NCBI GenBank assembly: GCA_025331565.1
Contig: JAFREQ010000090.1
Location: forward strand, 1,835,001-1,899,000
DNA length: 64,000 nt
Direction of reading: 5' to 3'
Origin: Holacanthus passer
Lineage: Eukaryota > Chordata > Actinopteri > Pomacanthidae
The notes below the pieces were generated by a model, which saw only the letters and a program-made list of their open reading frames with translations, did no database searches and was not told the origin of the DNA. The number at the start of each line of letters is the position of its first letter. Position 1 is the first letter of the stretch. The translations under genes and the position numbers were made by a program. Positions 50,424-61,620 of the stretch are shown in pieces.

Positions 50424-52379
50424 ATGTACAGCATGTCTGTGTTTTTACCTCTCAGTGCCTCCAGTAAATCTACAACTGCACATGCTTGTTTGGGTGGTTG
50501 CATCCATCTACCTGGCTGTGCATCTGTCCTCGTGTGTGTGTGAGAGTGTTTACGGGTTTGTGTGTTTGTGTGTGTGTGTGTGTGCGCGCAGTCAACCAAA
50601 CAAATGAGAACACAGCACAAAAAACCGTACACTATTCCCTCTGTGTTTCCAATAAGTTTGATTTCAAGGCTGTTGGGAAGAAGAGCATCAGCCAGGTTTA
50701 AAAGTTCATCTCAGCTAATTACAAATCCCATCTGAGAAATCTGACAGCAGTTTCACTTAGGAAATCTCAATTACACGCACACACAGGTGCAAATTCTCAC
50801 TCTGGACGGATTGTATCAAGGTATCAACTAAAGGTATTAACAATCCTCAGAAGAACTGAAATAGAAATAGTCCATGTCAATTTCTCAGGTTCACAGATGG
50901 GCGATCTTATTACCATAATACGTAAGCTGATTCAGCCGATATGAAACAAAACCCTGACGACGGGGAATGAAGAGACGAGCCCTCACCTGGAACGTAACCT
51001 GATATTCAGTCTGCTTCGAATAGAAACCCAAAACAAGCGTGAACTCACCTACAATGTCAGTTTGTCAGAGTCACTCGCTGAGGTTTCATTTAATGCTTGT
51101 TAACGACTTATTATTTCCCATTTGCAACACCTGGCTGACGGAGCACACGCAGGCCAGACTGTACAGCATCAGCTCGCCCAGAAACCAGGTTGGAACCAAC
51201 GGAGAAAACACAAGGACGACACAGATTCACTATCAGACCTGAACGGAGGTCAAGGTAACCTGGAGGTAATTTACGCATGAGGTCAGCTGAACCCAATTTA
51301 TTAGAAATGCACTGTTGTTTAACAGTACAATGATCTGAGAGATGGGTTTTCACAAAGTTCACAATCAGCACGGTCTCAGCTGGAGACTATTTACTAATGC
51401 GAAGCACACGAAAGGCCAGAAAACACACGGCACATATTTAAAGGTGGTGTGACTGGTGCAGTAGGAGTTCAGCTACACATCAGGTGTATGAGCGGTGCAC
51501 GTCGATGGAAACGTCAGAGAACTCAACATTTCAATCTACAAATTTATTTAAATGGGAATATTTTTCAGATCCTCACCAGCTTCATCAGATATCCAAAAAA
51601 ACAGAAACATACACATTCCCCCCAAAATTTATATTGAAATATCTCCACAAGTATACATCATATTTTCTGGTAATATAATCTGTGCTGTCATTAGATCTAC
51701 AACACAAAATGGAAACATTTTGCAAAGTTTAACTGCTCTTTAAACTTAAAATAACTGTCAAGTCTATAAAAAGCGATTAAAGGAATATCTTGTGTGAACG
51801 ATACTACCTTATCAAATCAAATTGTTCTACACATTTGACAAGATCAAAAATGTTAACTTAAATATCACAAAAGGAAATTATTGAAGTACTGCAGCACTGG
51901 TCTGTATTAGTACATTAGTAATGTTGAATCTGTGTCTCAGCATAAACTGCATTAACATGCATCAAACTCTTCCTGAAACTTGAACCGAAACTGATCTAGA
52001 ATCAGTCAGAAGATTTCATAGTCTGTGGGGGTAACTAGTGGATCACACAAAAAGGTTTTTGGCCTGATAGGACCAATTATTCTGAGCTGGATAGGCGTCC
52101 AGACAGACTGCCTGTCATCAAATGTAGAGGCATCCTGGACTGAGGCCAGATCGTGGTCTAATGAACGGCCTCGGGCCAGGAGCACTGCTGAGTGCTGATC
52201 ACTGCCGTGCAGCTACTTTGAGGTCTGAATTGGCCCCAACATTCACAAGCTTATATTCTGTTTGTCTTTGATGTCATTTTACCACTATAAGAAGAAATCT
52301 AATCACGTCTAGTGGAAATTGGGGATATGAAAAAAAACAACCCTCTTTATTTCTCTCCATTGAGATTTTGGACATGACA

Positions 52380-52720
52380 TCATTATTCAGTCCTGTTTCG
52401 TGCTGCCCGTCACTAATTGCTGTTTTAATTGTGAGTCTGTCAGTAAATATTGGAGCCACTGATGTTGGGCCTGACTAAGCTTTCCCAGCAGGCCTGAGGG
52501 CAGCGAGCGGCGCTGACTGTGGACTGACTGGTGTTAGCTGGTAATTCAAATGACTGCTGGTCTTTCCAGTGGAACTGGTGGGACGCTCGGTGGCCGTCCC
52601 TAATTAGCCGTCCCTTGTAGCTGAGCGTGATGGAATACGACAGTGGTTCATTAAAGCATTGTCCTGGCGATGCCTGCTCAAAAATGCAAACCTGACCGGG
52701 GGCAAACTCATTAAACAGCA
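52380..52720. other. candidate enhancer-like block
   Basis: CACTAATTGC, TTTTAATTGTG, GGTAATTC and CCCTAATTAGCC across about 240 bp of unique sequence, some 550 bp before the solo LTR. Confidence 0.27.
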
Positions 52721-53266
52721 AAGTTGCTTTTCATCAATTGACTGCTGGTTCAATATGACAGTGTTAACTGAACCAAAGCATCGCTCTCTGCACTTCATCC
52801 CCGAGTGACACGAGGAACGCTGCCGTCCACAGCCGGACGCTCGTGTATCAGTCTGATGAAAAGATTTCACCAAATATGAATTTATGAACAAGTTTCTGCA
52901 CGTGACATGACTTCAGTATGTGTTTCTGCTCAGTCGCAGCGTGTTGCAATAAGAACCACAATGAAATCATCTTGCTAATAAGTATTGTCTGTAGGGTTGA
53001 GCCTGATAATTAATAGCTTGTCCCTCTGTGCCACAGAAGTCCATTGTTGTCAAACGGTCTATTTCTTTCAACAGTGCAAATATAAAACCACACAATCACA
53101 TCTGTCCAAAATAAAGCCAAGAGCAAAATGACACACACAAAAAATATAAATCTAAATAATAACATGTTCAATTTAATGAAGGAGTTTGTCACCAAATATT
53201 TGTAATAAATTATAACACTTTTGTTTTAACCAGTTTAAATTACAGATCTATAACAAGTCCGACGCT

Positions 53267-53271
53267 ATGTT
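53267..53271. repeat. left target-site duplication of the solo LTR
   Basis: ATGTT directly before the TG start of the LTR; an identical copy lies at 54072-54076 directly after its CA end. Confidence 0.8.
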
Positions 53272-54071
53272 TGTCACAGTTCTGCCTGCTAGGCCTCTGT
53301 TTACCTTAGTTTTTGTTCAGCCTTAGATTTTCTCCTGCCTTAGTTCTGTCTTAGTTTACCTGCCTTAGTTTTCTTGTCATAGTTTTCAGTCAGTGTCCTG
53401 TCATAGTTCCATCTTAGCTCTGTTCAGCCTTAGTCTCTGTTATAGTTCTTTCAGTTCTGTCGTTCTTTTCATAGTCATGTCGTAGTCCATTCTGTTCTTA
53501 GTTCATTGTCTTGGTCTTAGTTCCTTGTCTCTGCTGTCATGTCTTGTCCAAGTTCTGTTTCTCAGTTCTGTGTTGTAGTTTTGTCTTAGTTCTGTCTTGG
53601 TTTTCTGTCTGTGCTCTGTCAAAGCTCTGTCAGTTTTAGTCATGTCTTAGTTACCTGTCATTGTTTACCTGTCCAAGTTCTGTCAGTCTGTCACTATTCA
53701 CCTGCCATAGCTTCTCACCTCAGGTCCCGGTACTTCTCTACTCACCCCGCCTCCGCCTCACCTTACCTGTCAGCCACTCCCACCTCATCTAGTCACCTGT
53801 GTTCTCAGCTGCAGCCAACTACTAATCAGGACTCTATATAAGCCACTTCATTTCTGTTAGCCCTTGCCGGATTGTCTTTTCTGCTCCTTGTCTGTTGTTC
53901 CCTCATGCCCGTGATTACTCTTGTCAGTTTTTGGATTTGTCCCTGTTTTTCTGATTTTCTTTATGAGACCTGTTGGACATTTCTGGACACTATCTTTTCA
54001 GTGAGTTTTGTTGTTAAGATTTTCTTTTGCCTTTAATAAAGACCTTGAGTCCTTCCCCACTCCCCGTCACA
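53272..54071 (+). mobile_element. solo LTR of an LTR retrotransposon
   Basis: An 800-bp element starts TGTCACAG and ends CGTCACA, giving the TG...CA termini of retroviral-type LTRs. It is flanked by a perfect 5-bp direct repeat ATGTT (53267-53271 and 54072-54076), as expected for a target-site duplication. Inside, in plus orientation, are a TATA box (CTATATAAG, about 53834) and a polyadenylation signal AATAAA at 54035-54040. The first 400 bp are a degenerate array of short units around CTTAGTTCTGTC. No internal gag/pol sequence or second LTR adjoins it, so it is a solo LTR left by recombination between two LTRs. It lies antisense to atrnl1. Superfamily not determined; a 5-bp duplication is compatible with Gypsy-type elements. 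Confidence 0.85.
53836..53842 (+). promoter_or_regulatory. TATA box inside the solo LTR
   Basis: TATATAAG-type motif about 200 bp upstream of the LTR's AATAAA signal, the usual order of promoter and polyadenylation signal in an LTR. Activity is inferred only. Confidence 0.5.
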
Positions 54072-54076
54072 ATGTT
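54072..54076. repeat. right target-site duplication of the solo LTR
   Basis: ATGTT directly after the LTR end, matching 53267-53271 exactly. Confidence 0.8.
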
Positions 54077-54229
54077 AAGGTTTAATTCCTAGAATGTCTT
54101 TACCAGAAAAAACATTGTGTTGATCATTTGCTCAAACTGTTTTCACTGTTTAATGTTATAACAGGCAGCGACATGCAGTGTGACTGTTGTCTCTCACTGG
54201 ACCAAACTAAACTTCTTGGCGTTTATCTA

Positions 54230-54400
54230 AAACTTTCTGCAAGTCTGCGTTGATGGTTTGACAGGTTTGACACCGCAGACTGAAGTTTGCATCTCGTAGC
54301 TTAACAGCCGACGTTGTTCTTTTAAGCATAAAACCAACTTTTTCCTAAACATGACCAAATATTTTAAGTTGCTTAATCTAAAGAAGGCCTTATAGAGATG
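54230..54400. repeat. fish interspersed repeat fragment adjacent to the solo LTR
   Basis: Contains AGCCGACGTTGTTCTTTTAA and AAACCAACTTTTTCCTAAAC with ATGACCAAAT, similar in wording to the 26345 repeat class. Boundaries are approximate; it begins about 150 bp after the LTR. Confidence 0.4.
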
Positions 54401-54659
54401 GAAGATGAGAAAACACCCATATTAGTTGATTTTGAAAAGCAATGACCAACAACCCATTTTATTGTTTGGGTATAAGGTACTTTTTAGTGTAAGACAAATT
54501 CAACAATAAAGTTTTGCTCCTTCAGGATTTGTTGATGAAAATAAAGATAAAATAACACCAGCTTGCTTATTCCATATCTGCCATCTCACCAGACTGAGGC
54601 TGAAATGCTGTTTTATCAGATGTATCTGTAATAACAGTGTTTCTCCGTAGCACACAACC

Positions 54660-54685
54660 CCTCAGTCTGAAATGTCAGACTGAGG
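54660..54685. repeat. 11-bp perfect hairpin with 4-nt loop
   Basis: CCTCAGTCTGA, loop AATG, TCAGACTGAGG. An AGACTGAGGCT string also occurs about 80 bp upstream (near 54592), giving a third partner for pairing. Confidence 0.85.
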
Positions 54686-57600
54686 CTTGAATCCAAAACA
54701 CACTGCTGCCACAGTGCAAGTGAGCACAGCAACATTATACAGTCTGTGATAGTTCATGTTCAATGAATCTGCTTACAGCTTTAAAATATACCGTACCTTA
54801 CAAATGGGTTAGAGGAAACAGACAGACAGAGAGAGAAGGGAGTGGACGACTGAACGCGTCTGACTCAGAGCAGATGTCAAGGAGGCCAGACTGAGTGCTT
54901 GTTTGGTTTAGATAACGGTTTTCTATTCACCTTGAAGGAGTTTGAGGCAACTTCTTAACCTGTCGGTTTCCTGTGAGTGTTTGTGTCAGGGCTGCTGCTC
55001 TCTGAGGCAGACGAGCAGCCGGTTACATGGACGGAATAAATCCAGCCTCTCTGGCAGCAGGAAAATATGAACTTACAGACACAAACCACATAAATTGATG
55101 AAGGCTGTCGTCATTGCCTTAAAGGTCGAAGCTTAGAACAGGCGTGAACTTCATAGGACTTAAGGTGAGGAGGCTGAACCTGCACCTCATCCTCCATTAA
55201 GAGAGTCTACAGAGGATCCATCACACCATCATCACCAGTTCCCATCAAGACTCACAGAGACAAGTAGCCACATCCTTCATCACTGTACAAAGGCACAACT
55301 GCGGTGGCCCTGAGAGCTCGATGCACTGCAACTTAAGAAAGCACATGCAAAGAGACAAAAGACAAGCTAATTCAGAAACATCTTCATGAATCTGCAACAA
55401 TTTTGTACATTTTACTTCACATGAAAACGAAATTAAAGTTCACACTTTAGTCCAGGTCAGGGAAAGATCGTGATATCTGTTAAATGTTAAAAAATAAAAA
55501 AATCAGTTTATGAAATAGTCACAAAATTTTTATTCATGTATGAGGACATGAATTTTCCATTTGAAAGTCGAGCTGAGTGTCATGACAAAATGTCCATGTA
55601 CATGAATCATATAGATTCAATTTCAGTCCTATATTACAAACTACCGTGATACTGGGTTGTAAAAACACAACAATAAATATGGCGAGAAACAAAGTTTTTT
55701 TGAACTTCTTTTTGCATTTACCACTTTGTAAGCAACTACATGAAAGTTTCAAATGGATCATCTCAGACTCTCCACAGGCCAACGCTGACAATACTGTCTC
55801 CTCACATTCCAGTTAATCTCTCGCTGTCAGCTGCCTGAACGCCATCTCTCCACATCAAAAGACGTCCACAGGTGGTGCAGATTTCTCAAACTTCTGCTGT
55901 AAATCTGTCAGAAACTCCAGCAAGGACAGTGCTGACTCTCATATATTCTGCATGTCGTTTTATATGATGGAGATAAAGCTTTTTTATCAGCACTTTCCTT
56001 CCAATGACATTTAAGGCTAATATTGACCTCAGCCGCTATTGTGGCTGCTTTCCTCAGAGTACAAGGAAATGGATGGCTTTTAAATCTGTAATTTATACAC
56101 ACTCTCTCTCTGCATGTGTGTGAGGAAAAAAGGGTGCTGTGTGCATCCGTGTGTGCACTTCTGAGTGTGTGTGCTCTTATTCAAACAAAGCTAACCTCAT
56201 TTCATAGACAGCAGAAGAGATAATGTCGCATTAACGACAGAACATAATGTTAAATACATCTGTAAAAACACACACCACTTCAGCTGCAGTCATGGAGATA
56301 TCAAGGAGCCGTGCACCTACACGCAGCCATTAAAACCTGTGCTTGTGTGTTTCTATGCATTTCCATTACCGAAAGCCCTTCACAGGACTGGACAAGGGCA
56401 CTGCATTGGTGCCATCTAGTGCGTTCAGACCTCAGTCCTGAGTCCAGCACACAGGGCAAACTGTCAAATAAAAGCCTCACTATCCCAGAGAGAAACACGA
56501 CTCACTTTGGATGATATCACAGGTTCAAAATGATGTTTCTGATATTGTTAATGTTCCCAAATGTTTGCTGGATTGTTACAGACAATTACAAAAGCAGATC
56601 TGATGTCTTTAACTGACAGCTGCACCTCCTGAATGGGCAGATTTCTTTCAACTAAATCTTTGATTCTATGTCTGAAAAAGGAACATGAAGATGAAGATAA
56701 AAGCTCTGCGGCAATAAAGGTGAACCCATGTTACCATCTTCAGTCATATTCTGGAAAAGAAGTTGTTTTGTGATCAAAGGCATATTTGAGGTGACCAGTG
56801 CGATCTGTGGCACGACTCCTCTGATTGCTGTATCCTTTCAAGCCTCCCTCATCGAAACAATGATAGCCTCACTCGAGCTGGAGGGCTATTGACATTGACA
56901 GGACTTGAACTTTATTCGAGTGTGTTATAATATTAAAACTGATGATGGCAATTCATAGACTGAATGTGTATGAGTGTGTGTGTGTGAGAGAGAGCGAGAG
57001 AGAGAGAGAGAGAGATGCAGAGTGAGCGAGCCTGTGCTTGTGTGCCACAAAACATCTGTTTTGACTACAGGATTCCTCCTTCGTCTGCCCTTTGAAAGGA
57101 AAACCAGCAATTTGTTGCAAATGAGCTAAGTCAATGTGATCCCTGCTCGCATCTGGAAACAGGAAACAAAGTTCTGGACAGAAACACTTTCTCTCCCCTT
57201 TATCAATGTCCTCTGTCTCAAAAATGGGGAAATCTTTATAAGCAATTGTGACACATAGTTCAGTTAATATCTAATATTAAAATTACATATTTTACTATAC
57301 CTGCATTAGTGATAGTAATAATCCCATCCTCATCAGAAAAAAATTACACCAAGCTTAACACAATGACGAGTGACCTTTCATGTTCCTGCAATTTGGTTCC
57401 AAGGTCGAGAATGAACTTTCAACCTCAAAGACTGTCCGGTCTCAAAAGCAGAAGCAGAATGACCTAAAAGGTCCCCCAGCTATTCCAGGAGTTTGCTCAG
57501 TGGTGTCTTGTGTTTCTTCATAGATACCGTCAAGTATCCTGCCACCTTTGTTCTGCCTCTAAACAGTGAAGCTGAGTCAGAGGCAGCATGTGGCTCCATC

Positions 57601-58072
57601 ACTGTCTGATCTGTCAGGCTGTAAAGCCTGTCCAGATGACTGATTCCTGTTCACTTCTGGGTCACAAGGAACAGTGAAAATGCTCAATTTACTGTAAGTC
57701 ATCATCCCAAAGTAACAGACAAAAGCCACAGAATCAAGAAGCAATAAACTTTTCTAAATACATACTAGGCATCTGAGATCCCTTGTAATCAGAAAGCAAA
57801 CACAAACATTAGTGTGTGCAATATTTGCACACTCGATTGTGTCCATCTGTACGCTGAGTGCTTCAAAGCATGTCGCAAACAGTCAGCGCTTTGCCAAAAT
57901 CAGGCTTAATACACTGTTTTGGCATCACACCCACTCAAATCTACTAAACTGTGTTGGAAATTGTTTTTTTTATTTTAGAAATATTTTGGCACAAATGTGA
58001 GTGTTTGGAACACAGTGAGCTTATGGACTTACTTGGGTACATGAATGATAATCACAGGACACAGACTGACGT

Positions 58073-58130
58073 ATGATGATGATGATGATGATGATGATGT
58101 GTGTGTGTGTGTGCGTGCGTGCGTGCGTGT
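58073..58130 (+). repeat. compound (GAT)n(GT)n(GCGT)n microsatellite beside an exon
   Basis: (GAT)9 at 58073-58099, GT to 58113, then four GCGT/GCGTG units to 58130. It ends 33 bp from the exon edge at 58164. In the transcribed (minus) sense it reads (CACG)n(CA)n(ATC)n from about +34 of the splice donor. Confidence 0.95.
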
Positions 58131-58163
58131 GGCTCAGGTGTGCAGCAGTGGAAGGATACTTAC

Positions 58164-58216
58164 AGTAACATGTTCCTCGGAGAGGGTTACCAAGGTAACG
58201 GTTCTCTGAGTCACAT
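58164..58216 (-). CDS. atrnl1: atrnl1 exon: end of the last laminin-type EGF-like module
   Basis: This 53-bp exon reads, on the minus strand, one base finishing a codon, then CDSENRYLGNPLRGTCY, then one base opening the next codon. Attractin-family proteins have almost the same string (CDSENRYVGNPLRGTCYY) at the end of the final laminin-type EGF repeat, just before the membrane-proximal domain. The two cysteines would belong to that module's disulphide pattern. The acceptor is a strong pyrimidine tract ending TTGCTCCAG, and the donor is a consensus GTAAGT. It enters in phase 2 and exits in phase 1, matching the AC start of the exon at 47865. A compound trinucleotide/GT/GCGT microsatellite begins only 34 nt into the downstream intron. 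The preceding exon (rest of the EGF module) was not found up to 64000. Confidence 0.92.
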
Positions 58217-58469
58217 CTGGAGCAAGAAAAAGGAGAAGAAAAATAAAGGCGTTATCGTTCAACAAAGGTTGAGTTTTTACAGAGACACATCTTCCTGTTA
58301 GAGAGAGTGTTCAGCTGAGTCTACTAGAAATTATGTTTGTATATTCCTGAATCATTTTCAGTTCAGTTGTGGTGACAAAGGTAACCGCTGCCTGGATTAT
58401 GTTCAGAGAGACTAAGTTTCCTTGAGTGAATGAAACACCACATTCATGTACCACGCTGGTCGCAAACAG

Positions 58470-58660
58470 AAGGCTGTCGGACAGGATGGTGAAAATGCAA
58501 AGTGCAGCACTGTGACACCAAAGTCCAGTTCTCCTGTCTGTGATCAGGTTTAGGCAACACTTCAGTTAAAGTTAGGGAAAGATGCTAAAAAAATCTTACC
58601 AGGATCTTTCCCTCACCTTAACCATGAACAAGTTAAATAACGCCGTTGTCACCATGAACG
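58470..58660. repeat. fish interspersed repeat fragment
   Basis: Contains ACACCAAAGTCCAGTTCTCC and CAGGTTTAGGCAACACTTCA, then AGTTAGGGAAAGATGC: the inverted form of the CTAACC-type repeat phrases seen at 26345. It lies about 250 bp upstream of the 58164-58216 exon in transcript terms. Boundaries are approximate. Confidence 0.45.
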
Positions 58661-61439
58661 TACTGTATTGCAGGATTGGCTAAAACAAATGAAATATGTG
58701 GTCAGTGAACATTTTACTGATGCGTTCAGTATCACCATTTTTGCAACAGTTAATTAACAACACTTCCTCATTCTGCTAACAGAACGTTACGTTTCCGTCG
58801 AGATGTATTTGCTGCTGCAGCTCAGTTGTATATAAAGATCATTTCCAGGAGTTGGGGCTGGTGTGGCTGTGTGTGTCAGCTGGGCCCTCCCTGCAGGTAT
58901 TGTCTTCCCCCACCTCTTTGCGAGGTGATTTCCCTTGACAGTCCCATCTACCCGTAGCTGCTCTCTTTTCCCAGGGGCCCACACACACACACAGAAACAC
59001 ACACACAGAGTTATTGGAGAGAACACCTTGAGCTGTAGTGTTACAGAGAGAACACTACAGCTTATAGATGCTTGATATGTCGTGCAAACCTCCTGAAGTT
59101 ATCTGTGCAAAAATAGATGTCATGCATCTGTGAGAGCATCAAAGGGTCATCAGTGTAAATTTCTGGACAGGCTGAAAAATGTTCATGAATTGTCTGCAGA
59201 GGAAAACTTCAGCGCTGTGTGAGGAGGCCACAGTGTGACACAGATTTGTATATTTAGCTGTGTAGAAGAGAAACCTTTCCAGACTATAGAGGGGTGGATC
59301 CTGAATGAGAGATATTTTTAGTGTAATTGTCCTTTAGGGTTGTTGCTTTTTTTAAATCCAACTCAAAAGCTTTGTTTTGTATTCCTCTCCCATTCAGATG
59401 TTTATTTCTCTTTTTGGATTGACATTAATCAGCGCTGGTGAGTGGAAAACACAATACTTGACAAACCTTCGACATGACACGAGCAAAACATCCTGACATT
59501 TCAGTTTAAACACAACAGCCACCGTCATTATGAACGTATTTGCCCAACAAAAAAAGCATTGTGGGAAAAAAAAATGTTTAACAGGTCCTGCCAGTCACTG
59601 TTGTGAATCTACTCAGCTTTCCATTTGCATTTCTTTTTGACATTTCAGCCATTTGTCTGTTATTCGCTGTGACCAGATAGATGATGACTGTCTTTAAAAA
59701 AAACGCACAGTTGCTGATGGACAGTAATTGACTGTGGTTGAAAGTTGTGACCTTTAGGTTAAAGGAAAGTTCCCAAATGACCAGTAAACTCTGCTGCAAC
59801 ACAATTAAGTAAAAATTGATTTTTCCACAAGAAAACTAGTGAATTTTTCAAAATACATAATGGGATGTGTGTGGATTTCAAACGGTCCCGTAGTCTGAAC
59901 GTTAGTGCTCTTAAGGTAAACTTCAACACAAACGTAATTAAAGGAAAATATCAGGGTTTTTTTTTTCAGTTATCATCAAGAAATGATGTTCATGCTTTTG
60001 AGGCCATTAAAGTGTCAAAATGGATGACGTGTACCTGAAATAGTTCAGACCACAGATAGGAAAATTATTGCCTTGCAGTAGAGAACAAAAGCCAGAGTTA
60101 TTAAACTTCCACTGTGAGCCGAATGGAAAAGAAATGTTAAAAAAAATGGGACAAGAGGACCAAATGTAATTGTTATTATAATGTCAAGGCTTTTAAAGAG
60201 CGTTTGGATGGTGATGGAGGGGTATAAATTTTTTGTGCATGTGAGTGGCTCTATATGACATTCATCTGGAAGCCTTTAAAAAGGAAAACAAAAAGGGTGT
60301 TTACTGCCATTGCAACAGCTTGAGGAAATTCTGCATGGCGGCCATATAGAAAAAAGAAGAAGCTGCTCATCAAAGCCATATGTAGGTATTTGACAAGCTT
60401 TACTAAATGTGAACAATAAAACATCCAAAGCACAGTCCACACAGAGGAAGGGCAGGAGGATTCAGGACTACAAAGCAAGACAGCGTGAAAAAAACACATA
60501 CAAGAAAAGAGGAGAAGAGAGGAACAAGTGAGCGAGAACCAGAGGGCAGGTGAGGTTTTACAGCTCCAGTGTTTGTGGATTCTCTCTTAGTGCAGCAGCA
60601 GGTCACAGAGCAGCGCTGGATGCTGAATATTTCATCCTCCTATAAACCCCGGCCAAGGACGGAGCCTTAAAACACAGCCGCCTCACGGAGCTTCCATCCT
60701 GAATCAGGAGTTCAGACCCAACAATAAAACAACTAAAGAAGCAGCGTTTGGTCTAATAGTCGTGTGTGAATCAGTTTAAGAGACCACTCGATGCCTGAAT
60801 GATACCAATAAACGTTCTGCCTAAAACTACACAATGGTTCCTTTCAAGAAGCTGATTATTTTCATATTTTATTTCATCTGGCAGCATTCAGTCAGTCTTA
60901 TGGTTCTGATACAGACTGAGTTACTGAGCATGACAACAATGGCAAATAAAAGATAAAAAACAGAAACTGATTTTAAAAAGTCCACAGTTTAATCAAATCA
61001 TGCAATATATGTATTCAGAAATAGAGAAAAGTGAATGTATGTTGTTTGAACAGTTTCTTCAACAATAGGAAAAACAGTTGGTCAAAAGGAAGCAGGTCTA
61101 TTAGAGTTTAGAAATAGTGATCAAATGATAAGGCTGGTGATATAAATTAAACTACAAATTCTATTAGAAGACCAAAAGTACGACATGATCTTACTCATCC
61201 TACTCTTCCTCTGTGTCATAGAGCTCCATTGTTCTTCAAACATGATTGAAGACACACGAGTCAAACTGTTGCATTTCATTACCACAAAGACACCGACTGC
61301 GGTTTATTTTGACTCAGTTCCACCTAAACCATCCTGCAGCCCCAAATACACACGAGAACTAAATGTGTAGACTTTTATTTCTGTTATTACGACGCATTTC
61401 CTCCTGTCTGAGTCATCTATTGCAAAAAAAAGGACCAGT

Positions 61440-61620
61440 GTCCAGCAGTTTATGGAGGAAAGAAAACAAAAAAAAAAGAAGAGCAAAGCAAAGAGAGTCA
61501 AGGAAGGAAAGAGAAGGGGAAAAAAAAGAAAGAAAGAAAATGGCAGAAAAGGAGAGAGAGAAAGGAAAAAAGGTGGATTGGTCTTCAGAAGTGGAGCTTA
61601 AGAGAGGATGAAAGAGGCTC
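61440..61620 (+). other. purine-rich tract
   Basis: Nearly all A/G across 180 bp (GAAAG, GGAAAA and AGAGAG units). Low-complexity; the minus-strand transcript would be pyrimidine-rich here. Confidence 0.8.

Larger units (their letters stand above)
47866..58163 (-). other. atrnl1 intron containing a solo LTR and transposon fragments
   Basis: About 10.3 kb interrupting the Tyr codon after the EGF module. Contents: a G-run tract (48542-48574), two abutting transposon fragments (49388-49661), an 86-bp GT repeat (50337-50422), a TAAT-rich unique block (52380-52720), a solo LTR (53272-54071), a repeat fragment beside it (54230-54400), a small hairpin (54660-54685), a GA-rich run near 56987-57016 and a compound microsatellite next to the splice donor at its upstream end. 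No further exon is needed by the reading phase. Confidence 0.85.
24074..58216 (-). other. atrnl1: atrnl1 gene body, partial (3' region; internal exons only)
   Basis: Six minus-strand exons form one continuous reading frame. Their lengths in transcript order are 53, 95, 79, 158, 62 and 79 bp. Junction phases run 2-1-0-1-0-2-0 and each boundary rebuilds a residue expected in attractin-family proteins (Y, A and S at the split codons). Every intron is GT-AG. The family is known as large type I membrane proteins with CUB, Kelch, C-type lectin, PSI and laminin-EGF modules; this segment covers only the last stretch before and through the membrane. Paralogue assignment rests on residues remembered for human ATRNL1 versus ATRN (TISGEE, NKNLD, SINASNNFNLNITWS and KIKQTCW match ATRNL1; ATRN has KIKQSCW). 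Exons 5' of 58216 and 3' of 24074 were not found and must lie outside the window, so the gene probably spans all of it. Whether this is the only copy or one of two teleost duplicates cannot be told here. Confidence 0.93.

Noticed and set aside
50282..50632. Open frames of repeating Thr-His or Cys-Val residues
   Set aside because: These are translations of the CA/GT microsatellite, as are similar frames at the other CA/GT repeats.
51111..51371. Possible minus-strand exon (a hydrophobic stretch with GT-type donor strings near 51050 and 50986)
   Set aside because: The atrnl1 phase is continuous without it, the open stretch is short and bounded by stops, and no family match is apparent.
53611..53841. 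Open frame inside the solo LTR
   Set aside because: It is a translation of the short-unit array of the LTR, not part of gag or pol.
55170..55340. Possible LINE-derived segment (text rich in CATCACACCATCATCACC)
   Set aside because: No reverse-transcriptase motif or family end could be recognised.
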